Of a stretch of 7,975 nt of DNA, positions 1 to 7,257 are shown piece by piece. The notes below the pieces were generated by a model. It worked only from the letters and a program-made list of their open reading frames with translations, ran no database searches and was not told the DNA's origin. Source of the stretch: Candidatus Aminicenantota bacterium. Its GTDB lineage: Bacteria; Acidobacteriota; Aminicenantia; Aminicenantales; Aminicenantaceae. The first letter of the stretch is position 1, and every line of letters starts with the position of its first letter. The stretch covers positions 1 through 7,975 of the forward strand of contig DAOVBT010000070.1 in NCBI GenBank assembly GCA_030670375.1. The letters run 5' to 3'. Both the position numbers and the translations under genes were made by a program.

Positions 1-447
1 GACCGGAGCATCGATGAAATCTTCAAGCTGGGCGAACCGGATGATATCATCAAATTTAGCTGCAATTTCTTTTTTGGAAAGGCCCAGCATGATGCCGTTG
101 ATGAAAACATTTTCCCGCCCAGTTATCTCGGGATGGAATCCTGCACCGAGCTCAATCAAAGCCGACACTTTTCCTTGAACAGAAACCTTTCCGGAAGTGG
201 GTTTGGCAATCCCGGTGATAATCTTGAGGAGCGTGCTTTTGCCCGAGCCGTTTTCCCCGATTACACCAAAAGTCGTGCCTTCATGAACCTTGAAATTTAC
301 CCCATCTAGAGCTGTGACCAGTTCGTCGGGCTTAAGCGCTTTGAAAAAATCGCCTTTGACAAAAGAACTCTTGAATGTTTTGAAGCGGTGGCGTGAGGAG
401 TACTTCTGGTATATCCGTGTGACATTTTCCACATCTATAACAACCAC
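1..447 (-). CDS. wzt: Polysaccharide ABC transporter ATP-binding protein (Wzt-like), partial, C-terminal part beyond the left edge
   Basis: ATP-hydrolysing subunit that powers export of an undecaprenyl-linked glycan (O-antigen, capsule or similar) across the inner membrane with the permease encoded just upstream. The 149 visible residues contain Walker A (GENGSGKST, residues 64-72). The stretch ELGAGFHPEITGREN (about 99-113), followed by a GIMLGLSKKEI segment, is characteristic of the Wzt/TagH branch of ABC ATPases. The loop between the first beta strand and Walker A (about 13-46) is longer than in import ATPases, as is usual in this branch. The Q-loop partner regions, LSGGQ signature, Walker B and any C-terminal carbohydrate-binding domain lie outside the window. 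The start is GTG at 447-445, directly after the permease TGA and 5 nt downstream of a strong GAGGAGG ribosome-binding site. An in-frame stop immediately upstream fixes this start. The substrate cannot be told from this part. Confidence 0.9.
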   Translation of the reverse strand, partial: MVVIDVENVTRIYQKYSSRHRFKTFKSSFVKGDFFKALKPDELVTALDGVNFKVHEGTTFGVIGENGSGKSTLLKIITGIAKPTSGKVSVQGKVSALIELGAGFHPEITGRENVFINGIMLGLSKKEIAAKFDDIIRFAQLEDFIDAPV

Positions 448-1266
448 TCACACCTCCTCAGGAAACGAATCACGAAGCCGGTCAAAAATGGCATATCCGA
501 TAACAAACAATACCAACGAAACCAAAAGGGTTACACCCAGTTTTCGCCAGCGGATCATTTCCCCGAAAAACACACAGTTCTGGTAACCCTGCATGATGTG
601 GGTCATCGGATTGATGTCGAGCATGAGCCGAAGCCACTTGTTTGATTGTATGGTTGTGAACGTCACCGGATAAATGATCGGAGAGGCAAAAAACCATAAA
701 GTCAGCATGTTGGCCAGGATATCCTTGATATCGCGGAAGTGAACGGTCAGCGAGGATACGATAAGGGCAAATCCGAGGGAAAACACAAACTGCACCAGGA
801 TGACAACCGGCAAGAAGAGCATATAAACGGTGAACTTCTTGAGCATGATCAAGGCAAAAAGGAATAAGATCGGCAGACCGAACACAAAATGGACAAAATT
901 GGAGGTGACAACAACGATCGGAAGGATCTCGACAGGAAAAAGGATCTTTTTGATCAGGTTTCCCTGAACCATCAACACATTGGCCGACTCAAGAACAGAA
1001 GATGAAAACCATGTCCATGGCAAGACACCGCAGAAAAGAAAAAGGGCATACACGAGGCGGTTCTCTCCGAATCCAGGAAAACGCGACGGGATGATGAATC
1101 CGAACACGATGGTGTAGACGATCATCAGAAGGAGAGGATTTAAAAAAGACCAAAAAAAGCCCAGGATCGTCCCGCGGTAACGGGCCTTGAGTTCGCGACT
1201 GACCAAATTCTGGATCAGAACGCGGTATTTGTATAATTCTTTCAAGTTTTTAAAAAGACGAAACAT
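448..1266 (-). CDS. wzm: ABC-2 type polysaccharide/polyol export permease (Wzm-like)
   Basis: Inner-membrane channel subunit that, with the adjacent ATPase, exports a lipid-linked polysaccharide to the periplasmic face. The 272-residue product has the expected length. An amphipathic N-terminal region ending in LVSRELKARYRGTILGFFWS (about 21-40) is the typical ABC-2 entry motif. About six hydrophobic membrane segments follow, roughly at 34-58, 72-90, 112-140, 147-175, 183-203 and 243-262. Family-typical short motifs include the HFRDI loop (176-180), the PIIYPVTF segment (196-203) and LDINPMTHI (216-224). I chose ATG 1266-1264 rather than the upstream in-frame ATG at 1371, because GGGAG lies 5 nt before it and homology-like sequence starts there. 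The first 17 nt overlap the end of the methyltransferase gene, and the stop abuts the ATPase start. Confidence 0.92.
   Translation of the reverse strand: MFRLFKNLKELYKYRVLIQNLVSRELKARYRGTILGFFWSFLNPLLLMIVYTIVFGFIIPSRFPGFGENRLVYALFLFCGVLPWTWFSSSVLESANVLMVQGNLIKKILFPVEILPIVVVTSNFVHFVFGLPILFLFALIMLKKFTVYMLFLPVVILVQFVFSLGFALIVSSLTVHFRDIKDILANMLTLWFFASPIIYPVTFTTIQSNKWLRLMLDINPMTHIMQGYQNCVFFGEMIRWRKLGVTLLVSLVLFVIGYAIFDRLRDSFPEEV
453..459 (-). promoter_or_regulatory. Ribosome-binding site of wzt inside the end of wzm
   Basis: GAGGAGG on the minus strand lies 5 nt before the GTG start of the ATPase. It is formed by the last sense codons (Glu-Glu-Val) of the permease. It is the strongest Shine-Dalgarno match I saw in the window and decides the non-ATG start of wzt. 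The position implies translational coupling of the two transporter subunits. Confidence 0.8.
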
Positions 1267-2002
1267 AGGTTCTCCCGATAAAGATTTCTTTGGCTTCCGG
1301 CGTGTATTCTCCTGTTTTGTCAAACAGAACGAGCGGCGATATAAGCCGTGTTTCAGAGGGAGGAAAAACACACTCGGAGAGCAAAAAATTCGGCTGGGAT
1401 CCCTTTCTGGGATATACCAACCGCATCGCCTGCAAATTCAATCCGGCATCTTCGACTGCCCGGGCAAATTCCGACCTTCGCTTGGCTGTGAAAATGAAAT
1501 ACGCCCTTCCTTTCTTTTTTAATAAAGCGGCTGTTTTTTGCATTGTACCAAGAATATCACATTTTAACTCGTGTTTCGCAATAGATTTTTCCGATGTGGC
1601 GCTCAAGTGTCCGGCCTTCGCTTTGATGTAGGGAGGATTGGAAAACACGACATCGAACTTGTTTGGGGAACGGAAATCGAGAAAGTCTGCATGGATAATG
1701 CGGATCCGTTTCTCCAGATGGTTGAGTTGTACGTTCCTCCGTGCCAGTTCAGCCAGCGACTTTTGAATCTCGAGGGCCGTGATGTGCAAAAAAGGCTTGA
1801 TACTCAACAGGAGGGAAATAACTCCGCAGCCCGTGCCAAGCTCAAGGCATCTGTCTGTGTTTTTTGTCTGGATAAAATCCGCCAGCATGGGAGCGTCTAC
1901 GGCAAACCTGTATCCCCTTTTTTTTTGACAAACAAGGATGCGGCCGTGATAAAAGGTATCCTGCGTCTCATCCTTGCCCTTCTGAGAGCTTGTTTTTCTC
2001 AT
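1250..2002 (-). CDS. trmN6: tRNA1(Val) adenine-37 N6-methyltransferase-like protein (TrmN6/YfiC family)
   Basis: S-adenosylmethionine-dependent class I methyltransferase of 250 residues. Motif I (LELGTGCG, 53-60) binds the cofactor and the acidic LEIQ (77-80) would contact its ribose. NPPY (122-125) is the catalytic motif of N6-adenine and related amino-methyltransferases. The early YRFAVDAPML segment (31-40) and the KHELKCDI segment after NPPY (143-150) resemble the TrmN6/YfiC family, which methylates A37 of tRNA1(Val) in E. coli. The family's target is known from that member only, so the RNA target here is inferred. ATG 2002 is preferred to the upstream in-frame ATG at 2077, which would overlap atpC by 110 nt. 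With the chosen start the overlap with atpC is 35 nt and a weak AGGG lies 5 nt upstream. The 3' end overlaps the permease gene by 17 nt. An alternative is a PrmC/RlmF-type methyltransferase. Confidence 0.78.
   Translation of the reverse strand: MRKTSSQKGKDETQDTFYHGRILVCQKKRGYRFAVDAPMLADFIQTKNTDRCLELGTGCGVISLLLSIKPFLHITALEIQKSLAELARRNVQLNHLEKRIRIIHADFLDFRSPNKFDVVFSNPPYIKAKAGHLSATSEKSIAKHELKCDILGTMQKTAALLKKKGRAYFIFTAKRRSEFARAVEDAGLNLQAMRLVYPRKGSQPNFLLSECVFPPSETRLISPLVLFDKTGEYTPEAKEIFIGRTYVSSF
1272..1276 (-). promoter_or_regulatory. Ribosome-binding site of wzm
   Basis: GGGAG on the minus strand lies 5 nt before ATG 1266, within the final codons of the methyltransferase gene. It supports the shorter permease start over the in-frame ATG at 1371. 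Confidence 0.7.
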
Positions 2003-2267
2003 CTTTGCCCTGTTCGGTAAAAACAAGCACACGGTCGGGGAGAACCTCAGCATATCCTCCTTGGACCGGCAGTTCACTCTGCTTGTTCGACCGCTTGTAT
2101 GTCAATAGTCCAAGGCCCAGCGCCACAAACAAGGGCCTGTGCCCGGGAAGTATACCGAGATAGCCTTCCAGACTGGGAAGGGATACTTCCTGAACTTCTT
2201 CATCGACAAGAAGTTCTTTTGGACAAATCACCTTGAGCTTGAGGAATGCTGGCAAATCTTGGCTCAT
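1968..2267 (-). CDS. atpC: F1 ATP synthase epsilon subunit, short form without the C-terminal helical domain
   Basis: Central-stalk subunit that joins gamma to the c-ring. The 99 residues cover the N-terminal beta-sandwich: an LKVICPKELLVDEEVQEVSLPSLEG strand region, then the hallmark GYLGILPGHRPLF (about 35-47) and the VQGGYAEVLPDRVLVF strands (about 68-83). The protein ends about 16 residues after this domain. Typical bacterial epsilon subunits are around 130-140 residues and carry a two-helix C-terminal domain that can inhibit ATP hydrolysis; that domain is absent. The stop is real in this sequence, since no other frame continues the family and the methyltransferase gene already starts inside atpC. 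The start ATG overlaps the atpD stop as ATGA, suggesting translational coupling; its own Shine-Dalgarno sequence is weak. Confidence 0.93.
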   Translation of the reverse strand: MSQDLPAFLKLKVICPKELLVDEEVQEVSLPSLEGYLGILPGHRPLFVALGLGLLTYKRSNKQSELPVQGGYAEVLPDRVLVFTEQGKDEKNKLSEGQG

Positions 2268-3727
2268 GCGGATTTCAGTATTTCGGCTTTTTCAGCCACT
2301 TCTTCGATTCCCCCGACCATATAAAAGGCCTGCTCGGGTTTATCGTCATGTTTTCCCCCAACGATCTCTTTGAATCCACGCACGGTCTCGGCGATGGGCA
2401 CGTACTTGCCCTCCCGTCCGGTAAACTCTTGGGCCACGTTGAAAGGCTGTGACAGGAATCGTTGTATCTTACGGGCCCGGGATACGATAAGCTTGTCATC
2501 CTCGGAAAGCTCCTCCATCCCCAGAATGGTGATGATATCCTGAAGGTCTTTGTACCGCTGCAGGATTTCTTTGACCTCGCGTGCCACAAGATAATGCTCC
2601 TCTCCAACAACACGGGGGTCCAGGATCCGAGAATAGGAACTCAAAGGATCTACGGCAGGATAGATACCGATTTCTGTCAGAGCTCGGGATAAATTTGTTG
2701 TGGCATCCAGATGGGCAAATGTGGTCGCAGGAGCGGGATCGGTGAAATCGTCTGCAGGAACATAAATGGCCTGAACGGATGTTATGGACCCTTTTTTTGT
2801 GGATGTGATGCGCTCTTCCAATTCTCCCAACTCAGTCGCCAAATTTGGCTGGTAACCCACCGCCGAGGGCATACGGCCCAACAGGGCAGAAACTTCTGAT
2901 CCTGCCTGGACAAACCGGAAGATATTGTCGATAAACAGAAGGATGTCTTGGTTCATTTCGTCACGGAAGTACTCTGCCACGGATAAAGCAGACAATCCGA
3001 CGCGCAGTCTTGCTCCGGGAGGTTCGGTCATCTGGCCATAGATCAGGGCCGTCTTATCGATGACACCCGATTTCTTCATCTCAAGCCAAAGATCGTTTCC
3101 CTCCCGTGTTCTCTCGCCGATTCCGGCAAAAACAGAATATCCGCCATGCTCCTGGGCCACGTTGTTTATCAATTCCATGATGATGACGGTCTTTCCGACT
3201 CCGGCCCCTCCGAAAAGACCGATCTTGCCTCCCTTGAGGAAGGGTTGTATCAGGTCGATGACCTTGATCCCTGTCTCGAACATCTCCAACTCAGTGCTCT
3301 GATCTACAAGCGCTGGAGGGGGACGGTGAATCGGGTATTTCGTCTTTGCCTTGATAGGTCCTTGGTGGTCCACGGGTTCCCCGATCACGTTGATCACCCG
3401 TCCCAACATTTCCACTCCCACCGGAACCTGAATCGGCCCATCCAGGTCAACGGCCTTCATCCCGCGCGCCAATCCATCTGTGGGATGCATGGACACACAA
3501 CGCACCTTATCCTCACCCAGATGCTGTTCCGTCTCGACAATGATGTCCACAGGAATCGGTGTTTCAAATCCCTCGCTCGTGATGCGCAAGGCGTTGTATA
3601 TTTCAGGTAAATCTTGTCCTTTGAATTCCACATCAACCACAGGCCCTATTACCTGGATAACTCGCCCGGCTTTTTCGGACTCCTTCTTTCCGGTCTTTTT
3701 TTTGGGTTTTATCGATTCTTTTTCCAT
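2264..3727 (-). CDS. atpD: F1 ATP synthase beta subunit (catalytic)
   Basis: Catalytic nucleotide-binding subunit of the alpha3-beta3 hexamer. The 487 residues include the N-terminal barrel (GRVIQVIGPVVDVEF, 21-35), Walker A GGAGVGKT (173-180, Lys179), the catalytic GERTREGND (204-212, Glu205) and Walker B ILLFIDN (262-268). RMPSAVGYQP (285-294) and PATTFAHLDATTNLSRAL (333-350) also follow. The DELSEED region reads EELSEDD (405-411). All key catalytic residues are present. The first 20 residues form an extension rich in lysine and glutamate compared with the E. coli protein, which begins about three residues before the equivalent of Gly21. ATG 3727 has GGAG 6 nt upstream and there is no later plausible start before the barrel, so the extension is probably translated. 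It is separated from atpG by 16 nt and overlaps atpC by 4 nt. Confidence 0.98.
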   Translation of the reverse strand: MEKESIKPKKKTGKKESEKAGRVIQVIGPVVDVEFKGQDLPEIYNALRITSEGFETPIPVDIIVETEQHLGEDKVRCVSMHPTDGLARGMKAVDLDGPIQVPVGVEMLGRVINVIGEPVDHQGPIKAKTKYPIHRPPPALVDQSTELEMFETGIKVIDLIQPFLKGGKIGLFGGAGVGKTVIIMELINNVAQEHGGYSVFAGIGERTREGNDLWLEMKKSGVIDKTALIYGQMTEPPGARLRVGLSALSVAEYFRDEMNQDILLFIDNIFRFVQAGSEVSALLGRMPSAVGYQPNLATELGELEERITSTKKGSITSVQAIYVPADDFTDPAPATTFAHLDATTNLSRALTEIGIYPAVDPLSSYSRILDPRVVGEEHYLVAREVKEILQRYKDLQDIITILGMEELSEDDKLIVSRARKIQRFLSQPFNVAQEFTGREGKYVPIAETVRGFKEIVGGKHDDKPEQAFYMVGGIEEVAEKAEILKSA

Positions 3728-3743
3728 TTAGCACTCCGGGCAT

Positions 3744-4634
3744 CTATTTTTTTGCCAAGGCCTCCACGGCAGTCATGATTTCCAAAAGCTCTTTGGTGAT
3801 CGAGGCCTGCCTTATTTTGTTTAGCTCAAGAGTTAGGCCTTCGATCAGGTCTTCTGCGTTCTTGGTGGCATTGTCCATGGCTATCATCCGAGCAGCATGC
3901 TCGGCGGCGATGGATTCTGAAAAAAAATGGACAAACTGCATTTCGATATATTTTGGCAACAGCACTCCAAGAAGAGGGAAGATACCAGGTTCCCAATCCG
4001 GCAAAAGCCCGGTTGGAACAGCCGCATTGTCATCTCCCAGTCCTTGCACCTCATCGATCATCTCGATAGGTAACAGTTTGATTAGGGCGATACGCGGCGC
4101 AAGGATGGACTTGAACTCGTTGTATAAAACATAGACGGCATCGGTGCGGCAATAGATATACTGCTGGATCAAGAAGCGGGACAAATCTTTCAGATCCTCT
4201 CCCGCGAGCAAGTGAGTCTGATCTGTATACATCCGCCCCACATGATAAGCAGGCTTATTGAATTGCTGTGCCGCTTTTTTACCGATCAGGATGAGTTGAA
4301 GGTCACAGGATTTCGATTTTTCTTGATGGAATTCTTGGGCCGCACCCAGGAGATTGGAATTGAAGGCGCCGCTCAATCCTTTGTCCGATGTGATGATAAC
4401 CAGAATGACTTTTTCCTCTTCCCTCCTTTCGAGAAGAGGATGGGGCACTCGCCCAGCAGTTGAGATGGCATTGCGGAGAAAATCAGGAAATGTATGCCAG
4501 TAGGGACGGGATTGAAGCACTTCGCGCTGGGCCTTTTTGAATTTAGCCGTGGAGACGGTCTTCATGGCCTGCGTGATTTGTTGCGTATTCCTCACGCTTT
4601 TGATCCTCCTGCGCAGGTCGATAAGGGCGGGCAT
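3744..4634 (-). CDS. atpG: F1 ATP synthase gamma subunit (central rotor shaft)
   Basis: Rotor subunit whose coiled coil turns inside the alpha3-beta3 hexamer and attaches to the c-ring through epsilon. The 296-residue length is normal. The N-terminal helix has the family signature (LRRRIKSVRNTQQITQAMK, about 7-25). The Rossmann-like central part includes VILVIITSDKGLSGAFNSNL (about 75-94). The C-terminal helix has the conserved MDNATKNAEDLIEGLTLELNK motif region (about 252-272), which pairs with the N-terminal helix. ATG 4634 lies one base after the atpA stop, so translation is likely coupled; a GGGGG run lies in the last codons of atpA. I saw no insertion like the regulatory cysteine loop of chloroplast gamma. 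Confidence 0.97.
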   Translation of the reverse strand: MPALIDLRRRIKSVRNTQQITQAMKTVSTAKFKKAQREVLQSRPYWHTFPDFLRNAISTAGRVPHPLLERREEEKVILVIITSDKGLSGAFNSNLLGAAQEFHQEKSKSCDLQLILIGKKAAQQFNKPAYHVGRMYTDQTHLLAGEDLKDLSRFLIQQYIYCRTDAVYVLYNEFKSILAPRIALIKLLPIEMIDEVQGLGDDNAAVPTGLLPDWEPGIFPLLGVLLPKYIEMQFVHFFSESIAAEHAARMIAMDNATKNAEDLIEGLTLELNKIRQASITKELLEIMTAVEALAKK

Positions 4635-4635
4635 T

Positions 4636-6153
4636 TTACTCGTTTTCCCCCTTAAATTCCTGGTTGAACGTTGTCATAACCTTGTTTATTGTCTCATCCA
4701 GTTCAGGACTTATTTCTTTTTTCTCAGCAATTTCTTTCAATAACTCGGGATGCTCCCGCTCGAAATACTCGTAAAGGTTTTTTTCGTAGTTTTCGATTTG
4801 ATCGATCGTAAAATCATCCAAAAATCCTCGATTCCCAGCATAGATGACCAGAACCTGTTTTTCTACAGATATTGGGACATACTGGCCTTGCTTGAGGATT
4901 TCAGTCAGCCGTTCCCCGCGATCGAGTTGGGCTTGACTGGCTTTGTCCAGTTCTGTACCGAATTGAGCGAAAGTCACCAGCTCTCGATATTGCGCCAGAT
5001 CTAACCTCATCTGCCCGGCAACCTGTTTCATCGCTTTGATCTGGGCATTCCCCCCAACCCGTGAAACCGATATCCCCACATTGATGGCAGGTCGGATTCC
5101 GGCATTAAAAAGCTCGGGCTCAAGATAGATCTGACCGTCTGTGATGGATATGACGTTGGTGGGGATATAACCGGAAACATCTCCAGCCTGGGTTTCGATG
5201 ATGGGCAAGGCAGTCAGAGAACCTCCTCCATTTTCATCGTTGAGTTTGGCTGCCCGCTCCAGAAGACGAGAGTGAAGGTAAAAGACATCGCCGGGATATG
5301 CTTCCCGGCCTGGCGGACGCCGGAGCAGCAGGGCGATCTCACGGTAAGCCGCAGCATGCTTGGATAGGTCATCGTATACCAAAAGCGAATGCTGACCGCT
5401 GTCGCGGAAGTATTCCCCTATGGCGCATCCGCTGTAGGGGGCTAAGTACTGCAAAGGAGAAGGATCGGAAGCAGAGGAAGCCACAACGATGGAGTAGTCC
5501 ATGGCTCCATGATCTTCCAGTATCTTGATGATGTAAGCTATGGTGGAGTTTTTCTGACCTATAGCCACATAGATGCACACCACGTCTTTGCCTTTTTGGT
5601 TGATGATGGTGTCGATGGCAATGGCTGTCTTTCCCGTCTGGCGGTCACCGATAATCAATTCTCTCTGTCCTCTTCCGATCGGAATCATGGCATCGATGGC
5701 TTTTATTCCGGTCTGCAGGGGTTCTCTGACAGGGAGGCGTTCCACAACACCCGGAGCCAGCCGTTCCACCACCATGTTTTTATCTGTCTTGACGGGCCCT
5801 TTTCCGTCCAACGGCACGCCCAAAGGATTGACAACCCTTCCGATCAAGTCCGGACCGGAAGGGACCTGCATGATCCTATGGGTACGCTTGACAAGATCGC
5901 CCTCCTTGACAAGATGGCTCTCGCCGAGCAAAACCGCACCCACACTGTTTTCTTCCAGATTCAAGGCCAGACCGTAGACATCGTTGGGGAACTCGAGGAG
6001 CTCGTTTAACATCACACGGTCCAATCCATAAATGCGGGTAATGCCGTCTCCCACCGAAGTGACTGTTCCGACTTCTTTGATGTCGATTTCTATCTTATAA
6101 CCTTCGATCTGTTGTTGGATGATTTTACTGATTTCGTCTGCCTTTATTTCCAT
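4636..6153 (-). CDS. atpA: F1 ATP synthase alpha subunit
   Basis: Non-catalytic nucleotide-binding subunit that alternates with beta and supplies the arginine finger. The 505 residues match the family's usual length. Landmarks are the N-terminal barrel (VGTVTSVGDGITRIYGL, 28-44), Walker A GDRQTGKT (169-176, Lys175), AIGQKNST (197-204) and the VYDDLSKHAAAYRE segment (259-272). The arginine finger Arg365 is in ISVSRVGGNAQ (361-371), followed by QMRLDLAQYRELVTFAQFG (381-399). The N-terminal helix (about 1-22), which in relatives contacts delta, is present. The start ATG 6153 lies 2 nt after the delta stop, with AGGA (within GAGGAA) 6 nt upstream, formed by the last codons of atpH. Confidence 0.98.
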   Translation of the reverse strand: MEIKADEISKIIQQQIEGYKIEIDIKEVGTVTSVGDGITRIYGLDRVMLNELLEFPNDVYGLALNLEENSVGAVLLGESHLVKEGDLVKRTHRIMQVPSGPDLIGRVVNPLGVPLDGKGPVKTDKNMVVERLAPGVVERLPVREPLQTGIKAIDAMIPIGRGQRELIIGDRQTGKTAIAIDTIINQKGKDVVCIYVAIGQKNSTIAYIIKILEDHGAMDYSIVVASSASDPSPLQYLAPYSGCAIGEYFRDSGQHSLLVYDDLSKHAAAYREIALLLRRPPGREAYPGDVFYLHSRLLERAAKLNDENGGGSLTALPIIETQAGDVSGYIPTNVISITDGQIYLEPELFNAGIRPAINVGISVSRVGGNAQIKAMKQVAGQMRLDLAQYRELVTFAQFGTELDKASQAQLDRGERLTEILKQGQYVPISVEKQVLVIYAGNRGFLDDFTIDQIENYEKNLYEYFEREHPELLKEIAEKKEISPELDETINKVMTTFNQEFKGENE

Positions 6154-6155
6154 TC

Positions 6156-6698
6156 CTATTCCTCGGCAATTTTTTGTTTAAGCCTCTCTAGATCTCCCTG
6201 GATAGAGGCATCGTACACGATGTTCCCCTTCCTGATGGAAAGGCCACCGATCAGTGATTGATCCATTTTGTATATCAGCGTAACCGGACGCTTCTCAAGC
6301 AAGACAAGTTTTTCCTCCAGGCATTTTTTCTGATCCGGGCTGAGAGGAATAACAGAGCTCACTTCAAAAGTGGAAATTCCCTGTTCCTCGTTCCAAAAAA
6401 CGGGCAAAAATTCAAGAATCTCTGGTAATAGCATCAAGCGGCCATTTTCCACAAGGAGAAGCAAAAATCTCCTGGATTTGTCTCCGACAGAGAATCGCTC
6501 AAGAATCTGTGCCGCAATCTCTGTCTTTTTTGTTGTAGGAAGTAAGGGGCTTTGGAGCGTATCCTTGAGTTTTGGGTGGGAATATAAAAATTTATCAAAT
6601 TCACTCAGTTCAGCATACAAAGAATCAAACTCCTCTCCACTTTTGGCGGAATTAATGAGTCCTTGAGCGTATCTTCGTATCAGAATTTGACTTCTCAT
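6156..6698 (-). CDS. atpH: F1 ATP synthase delta subunit (stator cap, OSCP-like)
   Basis: Peripheral-stalk subunit that clamps the b/b' dimer to the top of F1. From ATG 6698 the product is 180 residues, the usual size. It begins with the RRYAQGLINSA helix region (about 8-18) that pairs with alpha. The C-terminal family signature GGLSIRKGNIVYDASIQGDL (about 150-169) is clear. A TTG codon four triplets upstream (6710) is in frame and could be an alternative start. I prefer ATG because the family normally starts only a few residues before the conserved YA. The gene overlaps the 3' end of atpF by 47 nt, and neither start has a strong Shine-Dalgarno sequence, which suggests coupling to atpF. Confidence 0.93.
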   Translation of the reverse strand: MRSQILIRRYAQGLINSAKSGEEFDSLYAELSEFDKFLYSHPKLKDTLQSPLLPTTKKTEIAAQILERFSVGDKSRRFLLLLVENGRLMLLPEILEFLPVFWNEEQGISTFEVSSVIPLSPDQKKCLEEKLVLLEKRPVTLIYKMDQSLIGGLSIRKGNIVYDASIQGDLERLKQKIAEE

Positions 6699-7257
6699 GA
6701 AGTTTTTCAAGCCTTTCGATGGATTTATCGATGAGTGACGAATGATATTCTTCGGTCATTCGATCTTGAATTCTCTGCTGAGCTAAATCAGCGGCAAGAG
6801 TAACCGTGTATTCTTTGATTTCGCTGATGGCATCCTTGGTTAGCATTTCGATCTCCTGGCTAGCGAAATGCTTTAGGCGATCGGCAGCCTGTTTGGCTTC
6901 CTCGAGTACGTGTTGTTGGAGGGACTGGCCTACGGCCTCTGCCTCTTGTTGCATCTTTTTGATCTCTTCATCCAGCTTTCCCAAACGCGACTTCACCTGA
7001 TTCAGTTTTTCTGCCGCCTCTTCGTGAGACTGCTTCGCTTCCCTCAAAGCCTGCTCGAGCGAATCAGACCTTTCCTGGAGGAATTTTCCCAAAGGTTTCC
7101 TCAAAACATAGGCCAATCCTCCAAACAGCAAAAGGAAGTTGATGAGTTTTCCCAAAAAATCCTTAGTCTGGGAAGGATGAGATTCCTCTGCAAATGACAT
7201 GAACAGCAAAAACGGCACGAAAAAGAGAACTAAGATGATGGGCTTTTTTTGTAACAT
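6652..7257 (-). CDS. atpF: Fo ATP synthase subunit b with N-terminal signal-like segment
   Basis: Membrane-anchored stator subunit forming the peripheral stalk. The 201 residues begin with a basic hydrophobic leader (MLQKKPIILVLFFVPFLLFM, 1-20) ending in SFAEES, which looks like a cleavable signal peptide (Ala23 is a plausible cleavage site). A second membrane segment follows (about 36-52, LGKLINFLLLFGGLAYVL). The family junction RKPLGKFLQERSDSL (53-67) leads into a long charged coiled coil to the C terminus. ATG 7257 shares its A with the stop of atpX (TGATG), making it preferable to the in-frame upstream ATG at 7380, which would lie inside atpX. A two-segment b with a leader is known from deltaproteobacterial and related ATP synthases. 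The 3' end overlaps atpH. Confidence 0.93.
   Translation of the reverse strand: MLQKKPIILVLFFVPFLLFMSFAEESHPSQTKDFLGKLINFLLLFGGLAYVLRKPLGKFLQERSDSLEQALREAKQSHEEAAEKLNQVKSRLGKLDEEIKKMQQEAEAVGQSLQQHVLEEAKQAADRLKHFASQEIEMLTKDAISEIKEYTVTLAADLAQQRIQDRMTEEYHSSLIDKSIERLEKLHEKSNSDTKIRSRTH

Noticed and set aside
1267..1371. Upstream in-frame start that would lengthen the permease by 35 residues.
   Set aside because: It lies deep inside the methyltransferase gene, and the added residues do not look like ABC-2 permease. A good ribosome-binding site is found at the shorter start.
1880..1990. Possible frameshift hiding a normal epsilon C-terminal domain.
   Set aside because: I read the other two frames past the atpC stop. 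One is the methyltransferase N terminus and the other encodes an arginine-rich stretch unlike the epsilon helices.
5509..6009. Long plus-strand open frames antisense to the ATP synthase genes (for example 5509-6009 and 3146-3610).
   Set aside because: They mirror strongly conserved atpA and atpD coding sequence, show no family resemblance, and are shadows of the real genes.
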